Shown here: in pieces, positions 44,517 through 56,015 of the stretch
Layout: each line of letters starts with the position of its first letter
Numbering within the stretch: position 1 is the first letter of the stretch
Source of the DNA: Rhyacophila brunnea
Taxonomy: Eukaryota > Arthropoda > Insecta > Trichoptera > Rhyacophilidae
Length of the DNA stretch: 64,000 nucleotides
Direction of reading: 5' to 3'
Assembly (NCBI GenBank): GCA_022495005.1
Contig: JAGYXB010000461.1
Coordinates: 310,001 to 374,000, forward strand
Program-made: the position numbers and the translations under genes
The notes under the pieces: generated by a model
Told to the model about the DNA's origin: nothing
The model's database searches: none
The model's input: only the letters and a program-made list of their open reading frames with translations

Positions 44517-45454
44517 AATGCACAGTAATCAAAACAAGACAATGAAATTTATTGGTATTTGAATTACTGCTTGTAAATAGCTGTTTAAGTTTGATGATTG
44601 CTCTAGCTAGGTCATTGATGTGATATCAATGCTCTAGCTGCATTAAACTGAGTCTACTCATGTAATTAGAGCATAAGTTTAAAATACTCAATCCTATGTG
44701 GTATTATGTATTATTAAATACTGTCTATTGTACGCTTTTCACGATGTATTTTAATAATATAAATGAATGATAAATTCAATTCCGGCACTCTGGAAGTGCA
44801 CTTAATATCATCCAAAGGATATATACGATGGAGCAATGGAGTGCTTGGGAAGATGAAAGAAAACATACAAATAACACACATTTTTAGAAACGCTACATAA
44901 TATCCATATGATCAACATAAGAATAGAGGCTCATATGATCTGATAGTGCCATTTTATATTGTATTTATTTTTGTATATATTAATAATAATTGTATATTAT
45001 ACCTACTTAACTAATTTATAAAAATAAATTTGTGACGCCACTGCTGTCTGTACCTAAGTCACTATCGTCGAAGCTGCTTGTGCATGAATTAATCACTATA
45101 GGTAATATTGATCAATGGACAAACTGTCCAATATTATTATCAGTCGATTAAGGTTTCTATAAGGATTATCAAGCTTGAAGAACCCTTTTCATATACCTAA
45201 ACATAGAGGCGATGCCCACTAATGATAAATACTCGTCAAATATAGATAAATACATGGAATTGCCATAATATTGTCATATGACATAGTAATATGCTGATTT
45301 AATGTCATAACCTCGTAATGGGTATATAGATTATGATTAAGGACATTTTGGAAAAAGTAGATACGATTAAATTAACCATGCACACGTAGAATACTATACT
45401 TAGGTAGTATAACTATTTATGAGTTTATTAAAATGTATAAAATATAATAGTTAC

Positions 45455-45605
45455 CAGTACCGAAGGGTGGAAGAAGGCTGTAGAGATTTTTCGTCAGCTT
45501 TGACTTTGTCAGCAATACTTATTTGTTTTCATTTAGCTACTTAACTAATACAGATGGTATAGTCAGTTTTTAAAATTCAATTAAACCTTTGCTAGACCAA
45601 ATACC
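45455..45605 (+). mobile_element. hAT family E, truncated left end
   Basis: CAGTACCGAAGGGTGGAAGA, TTTGACTTTGTCAGCAATAC, TTATTTGTTTTCATTTAG and CAATTAAACCTTTGCTAGACC match the left arm of family E, then similarity stops. No partner right end belongs to it. Confidence 0.6.
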
Positions 45606-46189
45606 TAATAGTGGTAGGCAATGCGCGCGAACACCTACCAAAATATGTCCGCACACAATATTTTCATCCCCCGCACAGTCCTCACACAAAAAATATTGTA
45701 ATAGAAAGTTTCAAGAAGGGATCACCATATCCGTCCAGTTCTATCGCATGCCAAAGTATACGAAAAAATGATATGTATTTTAGTGTTTATCAATGACCAC
45801 CAATATGCCGGATCCTCTACATTTCTTAGTCTTAGACATGTTTCAACTTGCAAGAAACATTGTCAGTAGGTACAGTCTCATAGTAGTCCTTATTGTGAAA
45901 ACATCACAGTTCTTACAATATTTTTTAAACGGTAAAAGTGTTCATGCCAAAAAGCAGTGTTTTTTACTTAAATTATTTGTAATACAAAATAATAATAATC
46001 AATTTTCGTAATAGATAACTACAGGTGTGTTTAGTGTACGTAACAAACAATTCAAGTGAACAATACGATTGCTTGCACAGTTACATAATATATAGCACAA
46101 TTATTATTATTATATTATTAATTATAGAAAACTTATCCCCTAAAAATTTCAAAAAGGAGCGGATGTGATATTTCAAATGCGATCATTAC

Positions 46190-46672
46190 GATGAAATCCT
46201 GCGATAAATTTAAATTGGAATGGCTCTCTGAAATCATCGAAACAGAAATGCTATCTTCAATGCATTCGCAAAAAGTAAAAATTGGTGATTATTTGTTTAT
46301 TCGGAAACAGATGATTGTGTCAAACGCATCATAATGTGCACTGCAGCAAATATGCAAGGAGAATTCACGTCTGGGAAGAAGTGGATTGAATGGAGGTTGT
46401 ATATTAAACTTAAAGGCATTTAAGTCAAAAAGTACACCGGGATGCTGTTACGAAATTTAAAAATTTGAAAAGAGGTGGAGTTTTGAAAACAATGACGGAA
46501 ACACCCGAAGACTGGAAATCTGGTTGCGATTTAGTCAAAGTGTTAATCGATAATGTACTATTGGCTTTAAAAATAAAAGCTTCTGCGCTTTCTGTACAAG
46601 ATGTTCATAATTATTTATGTAAATACACAATTATTCCTGAATATTATGCGTTGGAATTCATCGAACTTTGAC
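46190..46672 (+). pseudogene. Unrecognised decayed coding region
   Basis: A chain of frames on the plus strand: from ATG at 46191, MKSCDKFKLEWLSEIIETEM and LSSMHSQKVKIGDYLFIRK; after a frame change, DDCVKRIICTAANMQGEFTS and GKKWIEWRLYIKLKG; then a third stretch opening at 46465 through MTETPEDWKSGCDLVKVLID and LSVQDVHNYLCKYTIIPEYY to a stop at 46669-46671. The paired KFK.EWL start and a following C...C-like region recall the BED/zinc-finger-type N-termini of insect transposon-derived proteins, but I do not recognise the family. Codon content is coding-like compared with the surroundings. Confidence 0.4.
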
Positions 46673-46717
46673 TTAAATTTTAAACTTTGTCATTAAAAAA
46701 TAAATTTTATATGTGTG

Positions 46718-46732
46718 TGTTTTTGGGGGGGG
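46718..46732. repeat. Poly-G run
   Basis: A run of about eleven G residues follows TTTTT. Simple repeat. Confidence 0.7.
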
Positions 46733-46794
46733 GGGTGTAAATTTACCGCACTCTGCACAAATGCGTTGATGATCCGCACACACAATATAAAAAT

Positions 46795-47197
46795 TAGAGG
46801 GGACGTTGGTGGTAGGCTGTAGAGATCCCAAAAAAATATTGCACGTTTATTTATTTTCATTTAACTAAGAATAAAAAGAAAATTGGAGATGGTTTTTTTA
46901 AATTTGATTAAGCCCTGTCTAACCAAACTATAATATATAAAAAACATTCTTTAATCTATGAAATATCTACAGTTATGTATGATTTAATGGTATAATTTTA
47001 GATATTTTATAGACAAAAGAATATTTTTATCTAATATATATTATGGGTAGTAGCTTTTGGTCGGGTATAATTTAATTTTAAAAACTAACTTATACCATCT
47101 TACATTTTGTATTTTTAGTTCAATAAAAACAAATAAGTATGACTCACAAAGTTTAGTATGCAATGTTTATGTCGAATCTCCACAGCCTACCTCCACC
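46795..47197. mobile_element. hAT-type element, family E, copy 5
   Basis: The left end is decayed (AGAGGGGACGTTGGTGGTAG) but the following GGCTGTAGAGATCC, AACCAAACTATAAT, ATCTATGAAATATCTA and the mirrored right arm ending CACAGCCTACCTCCACC are clear. Right terminal bases are missing. Non-coding. Confidence 0.65.
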
Positions 47198-47317
47198 AAT
47201 AAATCAAACTTAAACAAACTTTAAAAAAATACACAAAAAACAATTGATCTTTACGGGCGACATTAGCCTTTAAAAATTGCACTATTTGACCGATAATATA
47301 TAAGTTAAATATAAATA

Positions 47318-47530
47318 AATGTTTGAAACTTTCACGGTTGATTTTTATCGTATTTATAGATATCTGTATTTTCACCGTGTGTACTTTTTCCTTCTTTCCT
47401 CTATGTTTCGGCTATACTTCATCAGAACATATCTCTTGAGAATAGGCTCTGCAACGAGCCAGAAACGTCGAGGAAATGAGGAAGAATTACACACAGTGAA
47501 AACCCAGAAATCTATAAATACGAAAATAAT
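47318..47530. mobile_element. G repeat, copy 2 (two ribozyme-like arms head to head)
   Basis: After the shared start AATGTTTGAAACTTTCACGG, the copy-specific 14-mer TCGTATTTATAGAT is followed by one arm, and its exact complement closes the other arm near 47522. The right arm has CTTGAGAATAGGCTCTGCAA, a perfect GGCTC/GAGCC stem (47445-47449 with 47456-47460) and GAAACGTC. The left arm, read on the minus strand, has CTGATGA (47425-47419) and CGAAAC (47410-47405). Both arms share TTTTCAC.GTGTGTA and a pyrimidine-rich strip. A 131-codon frame across it is a shadow. Confidence 0.6.
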
Positions 47531-47779
47531 TAAAGTGGCTTCATGGCAGTGCATTATTAATTCTACTCATACGTTCGAGTATAATCCATTCACTCCAACT
47601 AACATATATTTTACGAAGCGCTTTAAAAACTATCTCTGCCGAATCAATATGTCGGTTTTGTTCATTCCTTCGTGGTTCCAAATCATGGATGCCGCATTCT
47701 TAAATCGTGTATAATATTATTCAGTATCAAATATAAAATAATCTAATAATTAAAAAAATCGCTTTGAAAATCGATGATT

Positions 47780-48030
47780 GTTAGTGGATTCTGTTATGAG
47801 TGAAACAGTGCCCGCCCCAAATTGTAAATTCAATACAAAGCGCGGTGCAGGGTTGCTGGTCTGTAACTGGTCGAAAACAATGAGCTGCTACTCCGCGATT
47901 CAGAAATAATAGCGCAACGCTTTAAATCAATAGCCTTTATATCGCTCGCCCATAAACACGTCATTGATACCAATTAAAATCAAAAACACGGTTATGACGG
48001 CGCGAGCCCTATTTTCGTAAAATTATTACG
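47780..48030. other. GC-richer block
   Basis: The segment (AGTGCCCGCCCCAAATTG, AAAGCGCGGTGCAGGGTTGC, ACGGCGCGAGCCC) is compositionally distinct. An ATG near 47796 opens 38 codons without recognisable features. It could be a conserved or promoter region; unproven. Confidence 0.3.
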
Positions 48031-48039
48031 TGTAGCATA

Positions 48040-50980
48040 CATTAATGGAATATTGCTGGATTTTAACCTTACAAAGGATTATATACATCACTTCAATAAT
48101 CGAAGCGTTTATTTACAAAAAAACAATAAGTACATGATTCAATATTTTTTGTAGTAAACAATACATAATATGCATACTAGTATCACTCAATAACGTCTGT
48201 ATTGTAGTGAATATAGTAATTTAACATGCTTTCTGCATTTGTTTGTATTAGTTTAATTAATCGTTTTCTAGAGTAAGGTAGTAAAGTAAATATTTTGGAT
48301 TCTCTAGATTCGAGAATTCTCGAATTCAAGAATATTTGATTGTCGAAAATTCGAGATTATTTTATCGATTTCTTGAGATTTCAACATATCTCGAGTATTT
48401 TAAGTAATTAATTCTACAATTGTTTTTTCTTTTTAAGCCAAAAAAAAGCCAGCCATGATTTTTTCCAAATGTTCAAATCATTTTTTAAAGATAAAAATTC
48501 TTTTTACGTCATCAAATTATATCCGGATCCCATAAATAAAATATAATTTATGGGAAAAAATTCCAGATTCCTGACATTCTCATTGATGATTTCTGGATGA
48601 ATACATAAGAATCTAAACATTTCAAAAAAAGAAACATCGAAAAACGAGAAAAAAATTTATAAGACTTTTTGAGTCTCGAATCTTGACCACAATCTCTAGT
48701 AGGAATTCATTAAGTTGTTGAACATTTTTTGCATGCTTTTGGCAGGTTTTCACGCAAGTTACTTATCATTAAAATTTATTGAATGGAATATATATTAATT
48801 TAGTCAGAATGTGACCCAATATAGACTTATTGATATAAAAAAATGTGTGCATCTTTTATAGCGTAATATTAGAAGACAATCTTCAAAGAATGCTACACTG
48901 ATTTCATGTTATGCATAATAATATGGATATGACATCATTATCTGACATGTCCTGGTTAGTTGGCAAGATGTTAACTTCTAGGAAAGCTTTCATAAAAAAT
49001 GCCATTTATGAATCCTCAAAGTGCAAGCGTTCATCCGGACGATTGGCTGATATGGTTGGATAGCGCTACATACGATTTAATACAAAATAATTTAAAAGCA
49101 ATGGCATTAGATAGCCCAAGGAAGAGTGTTTCTTGAGGAATTTTACAGTCAAAATTGTTCATGATGACTCAAGAAAATCCAGGAACGTTAACTGTACCTG
49201 TAATTATTGGAACTATGGTGATAATACAAATAAAACTGGAAAATGCCCAACGAAAATCTTTCCGTGTATGGTTAAAATTATAGTAGACAGGCATAATATT
49301 CTGAACCGTGATTATTTTCATATATTCAAATAACATTCATTTCACAAAGCCTACACTCAATTGGACTTTTATTTAAATATTTATTGCAGTTTTTTTGTCG
49401 GCAGGCCAATTAAATAAAGGATTACTCGTTATTGAAAATGAAATAATGGTTTAATTTTTTTTTTGTCATTCAGGGTATTTATTGTTTTAATTTAAATAGA
49501 ATATGAACTAAACGACATACCTATATTGCAGGCTTTATCTTAATATTCGTTCAATTCTCTCAATCTTTCTAATTTTATGTTATCTGCATGTATATGGTGT
49601 GACACAATAAATGTATATGTATACACTAACTATAACTACTGCTGTACACCTGGGGTAAGTGTCGAACTGTAAAGCTTTCACTCTATACACAAGGGCACGT
49701 AGAGAGAGCTAGGTATTGAATGAAGCCAGGTCCCAAAGCAAGTTGTTGCGCTCATGATAGAGTATATAAAAGCCAAAAAACGAGGTGACTGGAAACCTAA
49801 ACGATATAATTATGTATCAATTAATATGTTTTTAATTGACCAATTTTATTTACGGTTTTAGCTGCGTATTGAAAAATATGCGTAATTTTTATTCGAGTTC
49901 TAATCCTAAACGATAATATGGGATAAAATACGTTTCCATACAATTTTTGCTACATAATAAAACGAGTACCTAGGTAACACCCATTTAAAATTGTTTTAGG
50001 AGCATTCCAGATAGAACTGTAAAATCTGTGTATCCAAATGGCGTGGAAAAGATTGCTTAATATTATAACTTTTGTCAAGATGATAAAATACTATCTTTCT
50101 CGTCAACGATGATTGAAAAAAACAATAGTTTTTTTTTATTCTATCGAACTATCCGAAATTTTCGTCAGCTGTATCTTCATTTGAAGTATTGTACATTATA
50201 AGAAAACAGATAGATTATCAAAAATATATATATTGTGAACATTGTGACATAACGGAAAAAAATTCGCGAAAAAAAACTAACATAGTTTTAATTAAATCAT
50301 CAATCTAGAAAGTGTTATTAAATGTGACATTTATCTTTTCTTGAACATTTTTTTTATTATTATTTCTGTCCAGCAATGAAAAAAAACTAGTTTTTGTCTA
50401 TGATCAGAATTAAAATTTGTATCCGGAATTGCAGTCTGCAATCACTAGTCATAGCGCCACGTAAATAATATTATTTTTCAAAACTTTAAAAACTTGACAC
50501 TCCCAAAATCTAACGATTTCTTTCACCCCTCGATTTGTACCCTTCTTATTATTCCGATTGTTTTGTCCATGCAAGTCGCACGTAATAAGTGATAAAATAT
50601 TATGATTATTTCACTGTGACACGAGTTGGCAATTATTTGCAGACATATTATACTCCCCCTCTCTTTACACTTTGATTTGGAGTTGTGTAATTTTTACTTT
50701 CTAGACAATGTTAACTACTTTTGCTCGCTTCTGCGATTGTCATTTTACGAACAGCAATATTTTTATTTAATTAATGATCGACAATAAATTTTATTCGTAC
50801 CGCAAAACCCATCGAGATTCAACAGTGTGATATATTAAACAACTCAAAAACAGTACAGTTTTGAATAAATATTAACACCATTATTTTCAAGTTGTTTGAT
50901 TATGAGAAACTTTCATAAACATACTTATTTTAATATTAATACTATCGACTGAGGGTATTTGGTAGAGTTTGAATTTAAAT
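48040..50980. other. AT-rich non-coding stretch
   Basis: No gene is supported. At 48300-48415 there is a cluster of TCGAGAATTC-like palindromic words. Around 48985-49135 a short plus-strand frame (NPQSASVHPDDWLIWLDSAT) looks coding-like but matches no family I know. A TATATAAAAG box lies at 49763-49772 with no gene after it. Confidence 0.35.
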
Positions 50981-50984
50981 TGAC

Positions 50985-51265
50985 ATGGATTTAAGTTTTG
51001 TACTATTCCATTTTTTAATCTTCTTCGGTATCTCAGGCGCTATGCTATCAATGGTAAATACACACTGACAACAAATACAGTTAATTCTAACTTATATAAT
51101 ACAATACAGTGGGTAAAATTTTTAACATCCACGTATTACGTCAAGGATCACAATAAAAAAAATAACAAAAAATATGAAGTATTTGTAAAAAACCTTAACT
51201 ACCTAATAGATCATTAGCTACGTAATCAGTAATAATACATTCAATAGGCGTGTAAATCATCCAAA
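50985..51265 (-). mobile_element. Penelope-like terminal fragment (family L), copy 2
   Basis: The words TGGATTTAAGTTTTGTACTA, TCTCAGGCGC, ACACACTGACAACAAA, ATACAATACAGT, ACGTCAAGGATCA, and GATCATTAGCTA follow the order of 14420-14810. The ribozyme-like core is decayed here: on the minus strand only CTGAGATACCGAAG remains and the GAAAC...GTC part is deleted. Confidence 0.5.
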
Positions 51266-52257
51266 AAGTTATATAATAATAATTTAATTATAAGTTGATA
51301 TTGTAAGTATATGCTTGACATTTTCAAGTCTTATTCCTCTTCTTATTCTTGTGCATATTTTGTACTTATTGAGTAAAATAAAACAGGATTTCATTAGTCA
51401 TTCATCATCATGTAGGTACTTACTAATACACATTTTCATAAACAAAACTGTAATAATTATTAATCATGACATTATAAATAGGTCGAAGAAAATGCAAATT
51501 TTTAACAATTAAAATAATTTGTGCAACGTATGGAGAGTAAATTTTTTAACTACAACTGCTTTTATTCAATATCTTAAATATAATATGATGATAGATTTTC
51601 AAGAATCTCCCTTATTTAATTGTATTTAAATGTAGAATTACTTTTTCAACCCCGTTGATTTGTATATATGTTTTTATGAAAGAATATAATTTGCAAGAGT
51701 AGGTGTGGTCATTTACCGGTCGATCACTTTTGTTTTTCACATGATGTGTCCATTAGTAATACATATGGTATGTAGTTCTAAAATTTAACTAACACACAAA
51801 TTAATAATACTATCGATTGATTTTCTGATGCCTAGGAAAATTTTATGTATTAATTTTGTAAATACACGATAAGTAACTGTATTCTGTGTCAGTTAAAATT
51901 TTCTATTAGTGACTTGACCTAGTGCCTAAAGATATAAAGAAAACAATTAAAACGAGAAAGTGCAAAACTAAAATCAATTAAAATTTTAATTAAAATACAA
52001 TTACAACTTACAAATATTATGTAAGTATATTAAATTATATAATTCCATTGACGTAATTTCATAATCAGGCCCGGTTTACTACATGTCAACTAATACATAC
52101 ACAATCCTAAATCCTAAATATAAGTAGAGTACCTATTATTTCATAAATTTGCACTTTTTACTGGACTGATACGCCTCTTTACCTGATTATCTCGCATAAA
52201 ATTATATCAAATGATATTAAATTGTATGAATATAATATGTATTATTCATCATCATCA

Positions 52258-52692
52258 TCAGCCGGGGTCAATCCACTGCTGGATGAAGGCCTCCCCAAGC
52301 TTTTTCCAACTCTCTCGGTCCTGTGTCGTTCGCTGCCACGTATTTCCGCCGAACTTTACCAGTTCATCAATCCAGCGGCTTTTAGGGCGACCCTGTGGCC
52401 GTTTCGTACCCCTTGAGTACCACTGGATGACAGCATTTGTCTAGCGGCCGTCCTTTCGGCGAGCAATGTGCCCCGCCCATCTCCATTTCAGCTGTTTGGC
52501 AACGTCTATTACATCGCGTACTCTTGTCTGCTTCCTAACCCATTCGTTTCTCTTACGGTCCTTTCGCGTGATGCCCAACATGCACCTCTCCATGCCTCGC
52601 TGTGTGACTCTTAGCCTTTGGACATCTATCATGTTGAGGGTACACGTCTCGCAGCCATACGTGAGCACGGGTAGTATATGTATTATTAACAA
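52258..52692 (-). pseudogene. LINE family K reverse transcriptase C-terminus, best copy
   Basis: The minus strand encodes YGCETCTLNMIDVQRLRVTQ, RGMERCMLGITRKDRKRNEW, VRKQTRVRDVIDVAKQLKWR and WAGHIARRKDGR. Then TAG (52443-52441) stands where the family has tryptophan, and the frame continues as TNAVIQWYSRGTKRPQGRPK, SRWIDELVKFGGNTWQRTTQ and DRESWKKLGEAFIQQWIDPG to TGA at 52258-52260, next to an ATGATG-type tail. This is the typical tail of RTE-like elements. Only this one nonsense change is seen over 145 codons, so the insertion is young compared with 5141-5445 and 7700-7960. The 5' part is absent. Confidence 0.8.
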
Positions 52693-52730
52693 ACAGATAA
52701 TATAATATTTTTAGAGTAAGTAGGTATACC

Positions 52731-52872
52731 AATGTTTGATACGGTTGTTTTTTAACGTAATAGATTATTGGGCATCTCTTGATAATAGCCTCTACAACGA
52801 GCCCAAAACGTCGAGGAAAGAAGGAAGAAGTAGGTACACACGGTGGAAAACCAAAAATCTATTACGTAATAT
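52731..52872. mobile_element. G repeat, copy 3
   Basis: It begins AATGTTTGATACGGTTG. The copy-specific 12-mer ACGTAATAGATT (about 52756-52767) has its complement AATCTATTACGT near 52856-52867. Between them are CATCTCTTGATAATAGCCTC, CAACGAGCCCAAAACGTC, GAGGAAAGAAGGAAGAAG and ACACGGTGGAAAACC. The GAAA core is mutated to AAAA. Confidence 0.6.
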
Positions 52873-53014
52873 CACGTCATTATCACCCTAAGTCAGAGTG
52901 CAAAGTTATGAAGCGTATATATCATCCATCCACCATCTGCTATACATTGTATTTTATCTGAATTAATGAACAATATAAAATTCCAATTATATTATACTAT
53001 TTAATGCCAAATTG

Positions 53015-53190
53015 GTACCCGAGGAGCATTGAACGACCACAGAGATGCCCTAAAATCCGATGGATGGACGTATTCATAAATTTCCGTGAATGTACGTGGC
53101 AGCGAAAAACTAGAGAGTGAGAAAAATAGAGGAAGCTAAGAGAAGCCATCATCCAGCATCGGATTGACCCTAGCTGGCAATGATGATGAT
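53015..53190 (+). pseudogene. LINE family K 3' remnant
   Basis: The plus strand reads WYPRSIERPQRCPKIRWMDV, FINFRECTWQRKTRE, stop, then KLREAIIQHRIDPSWQ, which is the last third of the K protein (WY.RG..RP..RPK.RW.DE......TWQR...DRE.WKKL.EA.IQQWIDPG). It is inverted relative to 52258-52692 and carries at least two stops, followed by ATGATGATG. Confidence 0.7.
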
Positions 53191-53489
53191 TCAATATTTA
53201 CAATATCTTGACCAAGAAAGTTAACATTATGAACATTAAAAAGTATTAGTTCTAAATATCACGCTTGGTTGGATAATTCATTTCAAAGTTTTATGCATAG
53301 TTGGCAATTAAATGCAGTCTGGCGAATGCTGTTTATGTTTTTTTTTTAAATCACAAGAATTAATGAGAGGGGGTCATTGAATAACATGATCTTTTCTCAA
53401 AATTTATTCGAGCATACAAAATAAAATCACGCCTCATTAAACAAGCATGAATGGGTCCGGGAATTATTTACTGACAAATTAGCATTGAG

Positions 53490-54470
53490 ATCTTTTGTCA
53501 TTGTTCTCAGCGAATCCATTATTTTAACTCTTTCCCCCCTTTTTAATTTTTATTTTGCCGCAGAGCTGTCGACGCGTGAACTATCCGAATCGACATTTCT
53601 ATTGAGAAATTAATCGTATTTCTCTAATCTGTTTGGCGATGCGTTTTAAAACAAGGGCCGAAATGAGTTGTTTTATGCCGCTATAGACGACGCTCGTTCA
53701 CTCATTGTTGGTGATTAACAGCACAGAAAAAATACACAAAACGACATGGTTAACGTGTATGTTTTCCTTTGTTTTATTACATTGAAAAGTTTCTGAGAAA
53801 ACAACGGCCAACTTGTTAAGTAAGTAGGGCTTGATTTTTATACATTATGTAGTGTTACCAACATAATAATGCACCATCAAGGAGTATTGTGCTTAGGTAA
53901 ATTTTGACATCAACATGATCGATTATTTTTTGTTTATACGTCATTTAAAATTTTGCGCATTTCACACGGTTCGATTGAAAATAACACAAAGTCTCGAGAG
54001 ATGGCGTTTTGGGCATTACACTTAATCCTATTCTTGGCTGTCTAAATTAGTTTGATGAAATTTGTCTGGAATAATAGTATAGATCAGACGGATTTCTTTT
54101 AAAAATATATAAATCGCCATCTTTTAATAGAAAGCTAGTAAAGATATTCAGCTGTACTACTGGCCATCTTTCGTTTCGTATTAGTGTATAGCTGAATAAT
54201 ATCGTACATGTAATGATTCTATTTGAATGTTAAATATTGTCAATAATTAAAAAAAATATATATATTAATTTTGAAATCTTACGTTGCTTAATCGTCGCTG
54301 TAGATTGGTTTGTCGAATAGACCAATTGTCAAAATAATGTTCATGAGACGAAAAACAAATTTCATTATCCTATATTCAAATACTTGTAGGTATTTAAATG
54401 ATTCTTGTTTTTACAGCATAAGAATACTGTATTTATTACAAAGCAATTTAAAGAAAACGATGGTTCTGGT
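53490..54470. other. Non-coding stretch with a GC-richer start
   Basis: 53490-53760 is more balanced in composition (GAGCTGTCGACGCGTGAAC, AGACGACGCTCGTTC) and free of recognisable repeats. It would be a candidate for conserved non-coding DNA. The remainder is AT-rich without features. Confidence 0.3.
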
Positions 54471-54473
54471 ACA

Positions 54474-55230
54474 TTAACGGCCCACGTGCTCGTCGTAGGT
54501 CAAAATTGAGTTTTTATCGTTTTTTCAAACCATGATCCTGGACACTGTACATGTTCAAACACGCGCGTTAATATCATTTTACTCCCAACTTTAATTATAG
54601 TTTGTCAATTTATGGCTACGGCCGTATATTGTAGCTTAACCACTGGGGAATGCCAAAAGAAATGGCGTATTTAAAAAAAAACACTACCTTATTCTTAGGT
54701 CAATAATTATTATAAAGCAATCATTATTCGTAGGATGTTTATCACACTTGAATAGTCAAAGACATAGCTTATAATGAGTATCTTTAGAATTATCTTCAAA
54801 TGTGTTAATCTTGCCGATTTTTTGAATAATAAAATGCCTAATTCTTGTCAAATTTGGGATCACAGAGGTTATCAAAATAATTTTTTATCGTGAATATTTT
54901 ACAAAAATTATCTCGTAATAAATTATACTAATGGTTTTATAAATGCGTTAAAAAATTAATAAATGTAAAAAATCTTAACACCACTGCACAGTTATGTACC
55001 GAAATATGACTATATTCTAAAACATTAGAGCGAGAGGTTTAAAGAATACTATTTTATGTAATAAAAATACTTTATGCAGTCATCAAATGTTTAAAATAAC
55101 TATAAAGGATAATAAGGCTTCAAAATTATATAAATAGATTATCTATAACGTTTCAGGAGTGTCCAGGATCATGGTTTGAAAATACAATAAAAACTAAATT
55201 TTGACCTTCGACGAGCATGTCCCCCCTTGA
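54474..55230. mobile_element. TTAA-flanked non-autonomous element, copy 2
   Basis: A 749-bp unit (54478-55226) lies between TTAA (54474-54477) and TTGA (55227-55230), one base changed. Left end CGGCCCACGTGCTCGTCGTA; right end CGACGAGCATGTCCCCCC. The left arm is shortened: after GATCCTGGACA it jumps to TGTTCAAACACGCG. The interior matches 1894-2555 almost throughout (GCTACGGCCGTAT, GTAGCTTAACCACTGGGGAA, ATTCTTAGGTCAATAATTAT). Confidence 0.75.
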
Positions 55231-55551
55231 GATACAAAAAATCATTCTGCATTAAATGTTCGATTTCGACAAAAACGGATATTCGACAAACTAATCCTAT
55301 AGCGACGAAATGTAACTAAAAGTCGAGTGGTAATGATAGCCAGAGCCACCTTCATGAATAAATATTAAAGGGTTAGAATTAGGTGCACATAATATTTGAT
55401 CAAAATGCAATATTAAAAATAGTTTTCAAATTTATATTTTTAACTCGTTCTCACATGGTGGATAATTGTGACTACTCTGAAATACAGCCATCTTCACCAG
55501 CCAGTATGGTAATAAAGCGGTGGGTTGGACTCTGTAAAGATGGATCGGACA

Positions 55552-55843
55552 TAGGGAACTCAGAAATAATGGGAACTGAAATACTTAACTGGTATAAAGT
55601 AACAGGCAACCGATCACGATTGTGGAAGAATATGGAATATGAGAGAATACGCTTGTACTTCGTTATGACAACTTTAGGTTTATTCACTGACGCTCATTCA
55701 ATATTGGTGTGTTTGGAGGTTGCACCACATACTATTGCAGGTCTATGATAATGTGGGGTTTATTTTCGCACATTCAAAACCCTGCTTCAAAATGTAGTGT
55801 ACTGTATAGTGTGTGTATTCTATTTATTAATTTGATCTGTGGC
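55552..55843 (+). mobile_element. H element, copy 3, with 6-bp duplication
   Basis: The 292-bp unit starts TAGGGAACTCAGAAATAATGG and ends TTTGATCTGTGGC. It is flanked by the identical hexamer CGGACA at 55546-55551 and 55844-55849. The 121-codon frame that crosses this copy begins upstream of it and is not conserved in other copies, so it is not called as a gene. Confidence 0.75.
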
Positions 55844-56015
55844 CGGACACCTAAAAAGTGTCGCTGAACAGAATTATCAAAAATATAAAATCTTTGAAAT
55901 AGCTTTTATGATTTTGACAAAAAGAGCGCATATTAATATGCTAGTATGTTATTTTCGATTACTCACCCCCACCCCCTCCTGCCATATCTCACAAGATTCT
56001 CTGCTTCTTATAGTA

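Noticed and set aside
47319..47714. 131-codon plus-strand frame, the second longest in the window
   Set aside because: The first two thirds are the inverted G repeat; the rest is non-conserved and no domain is visible.
49763..49772. TATATAAAAG as a core promoter
   Set aside because: TATA words are expected by chance in AT-rich DNA and no open frame or initiator follows.
55383..55748. 121-codon plus-strand frame as a gene
   Set aside because: Its second half lies in an H element whose other copies are not open in this frame; the first half has no features.
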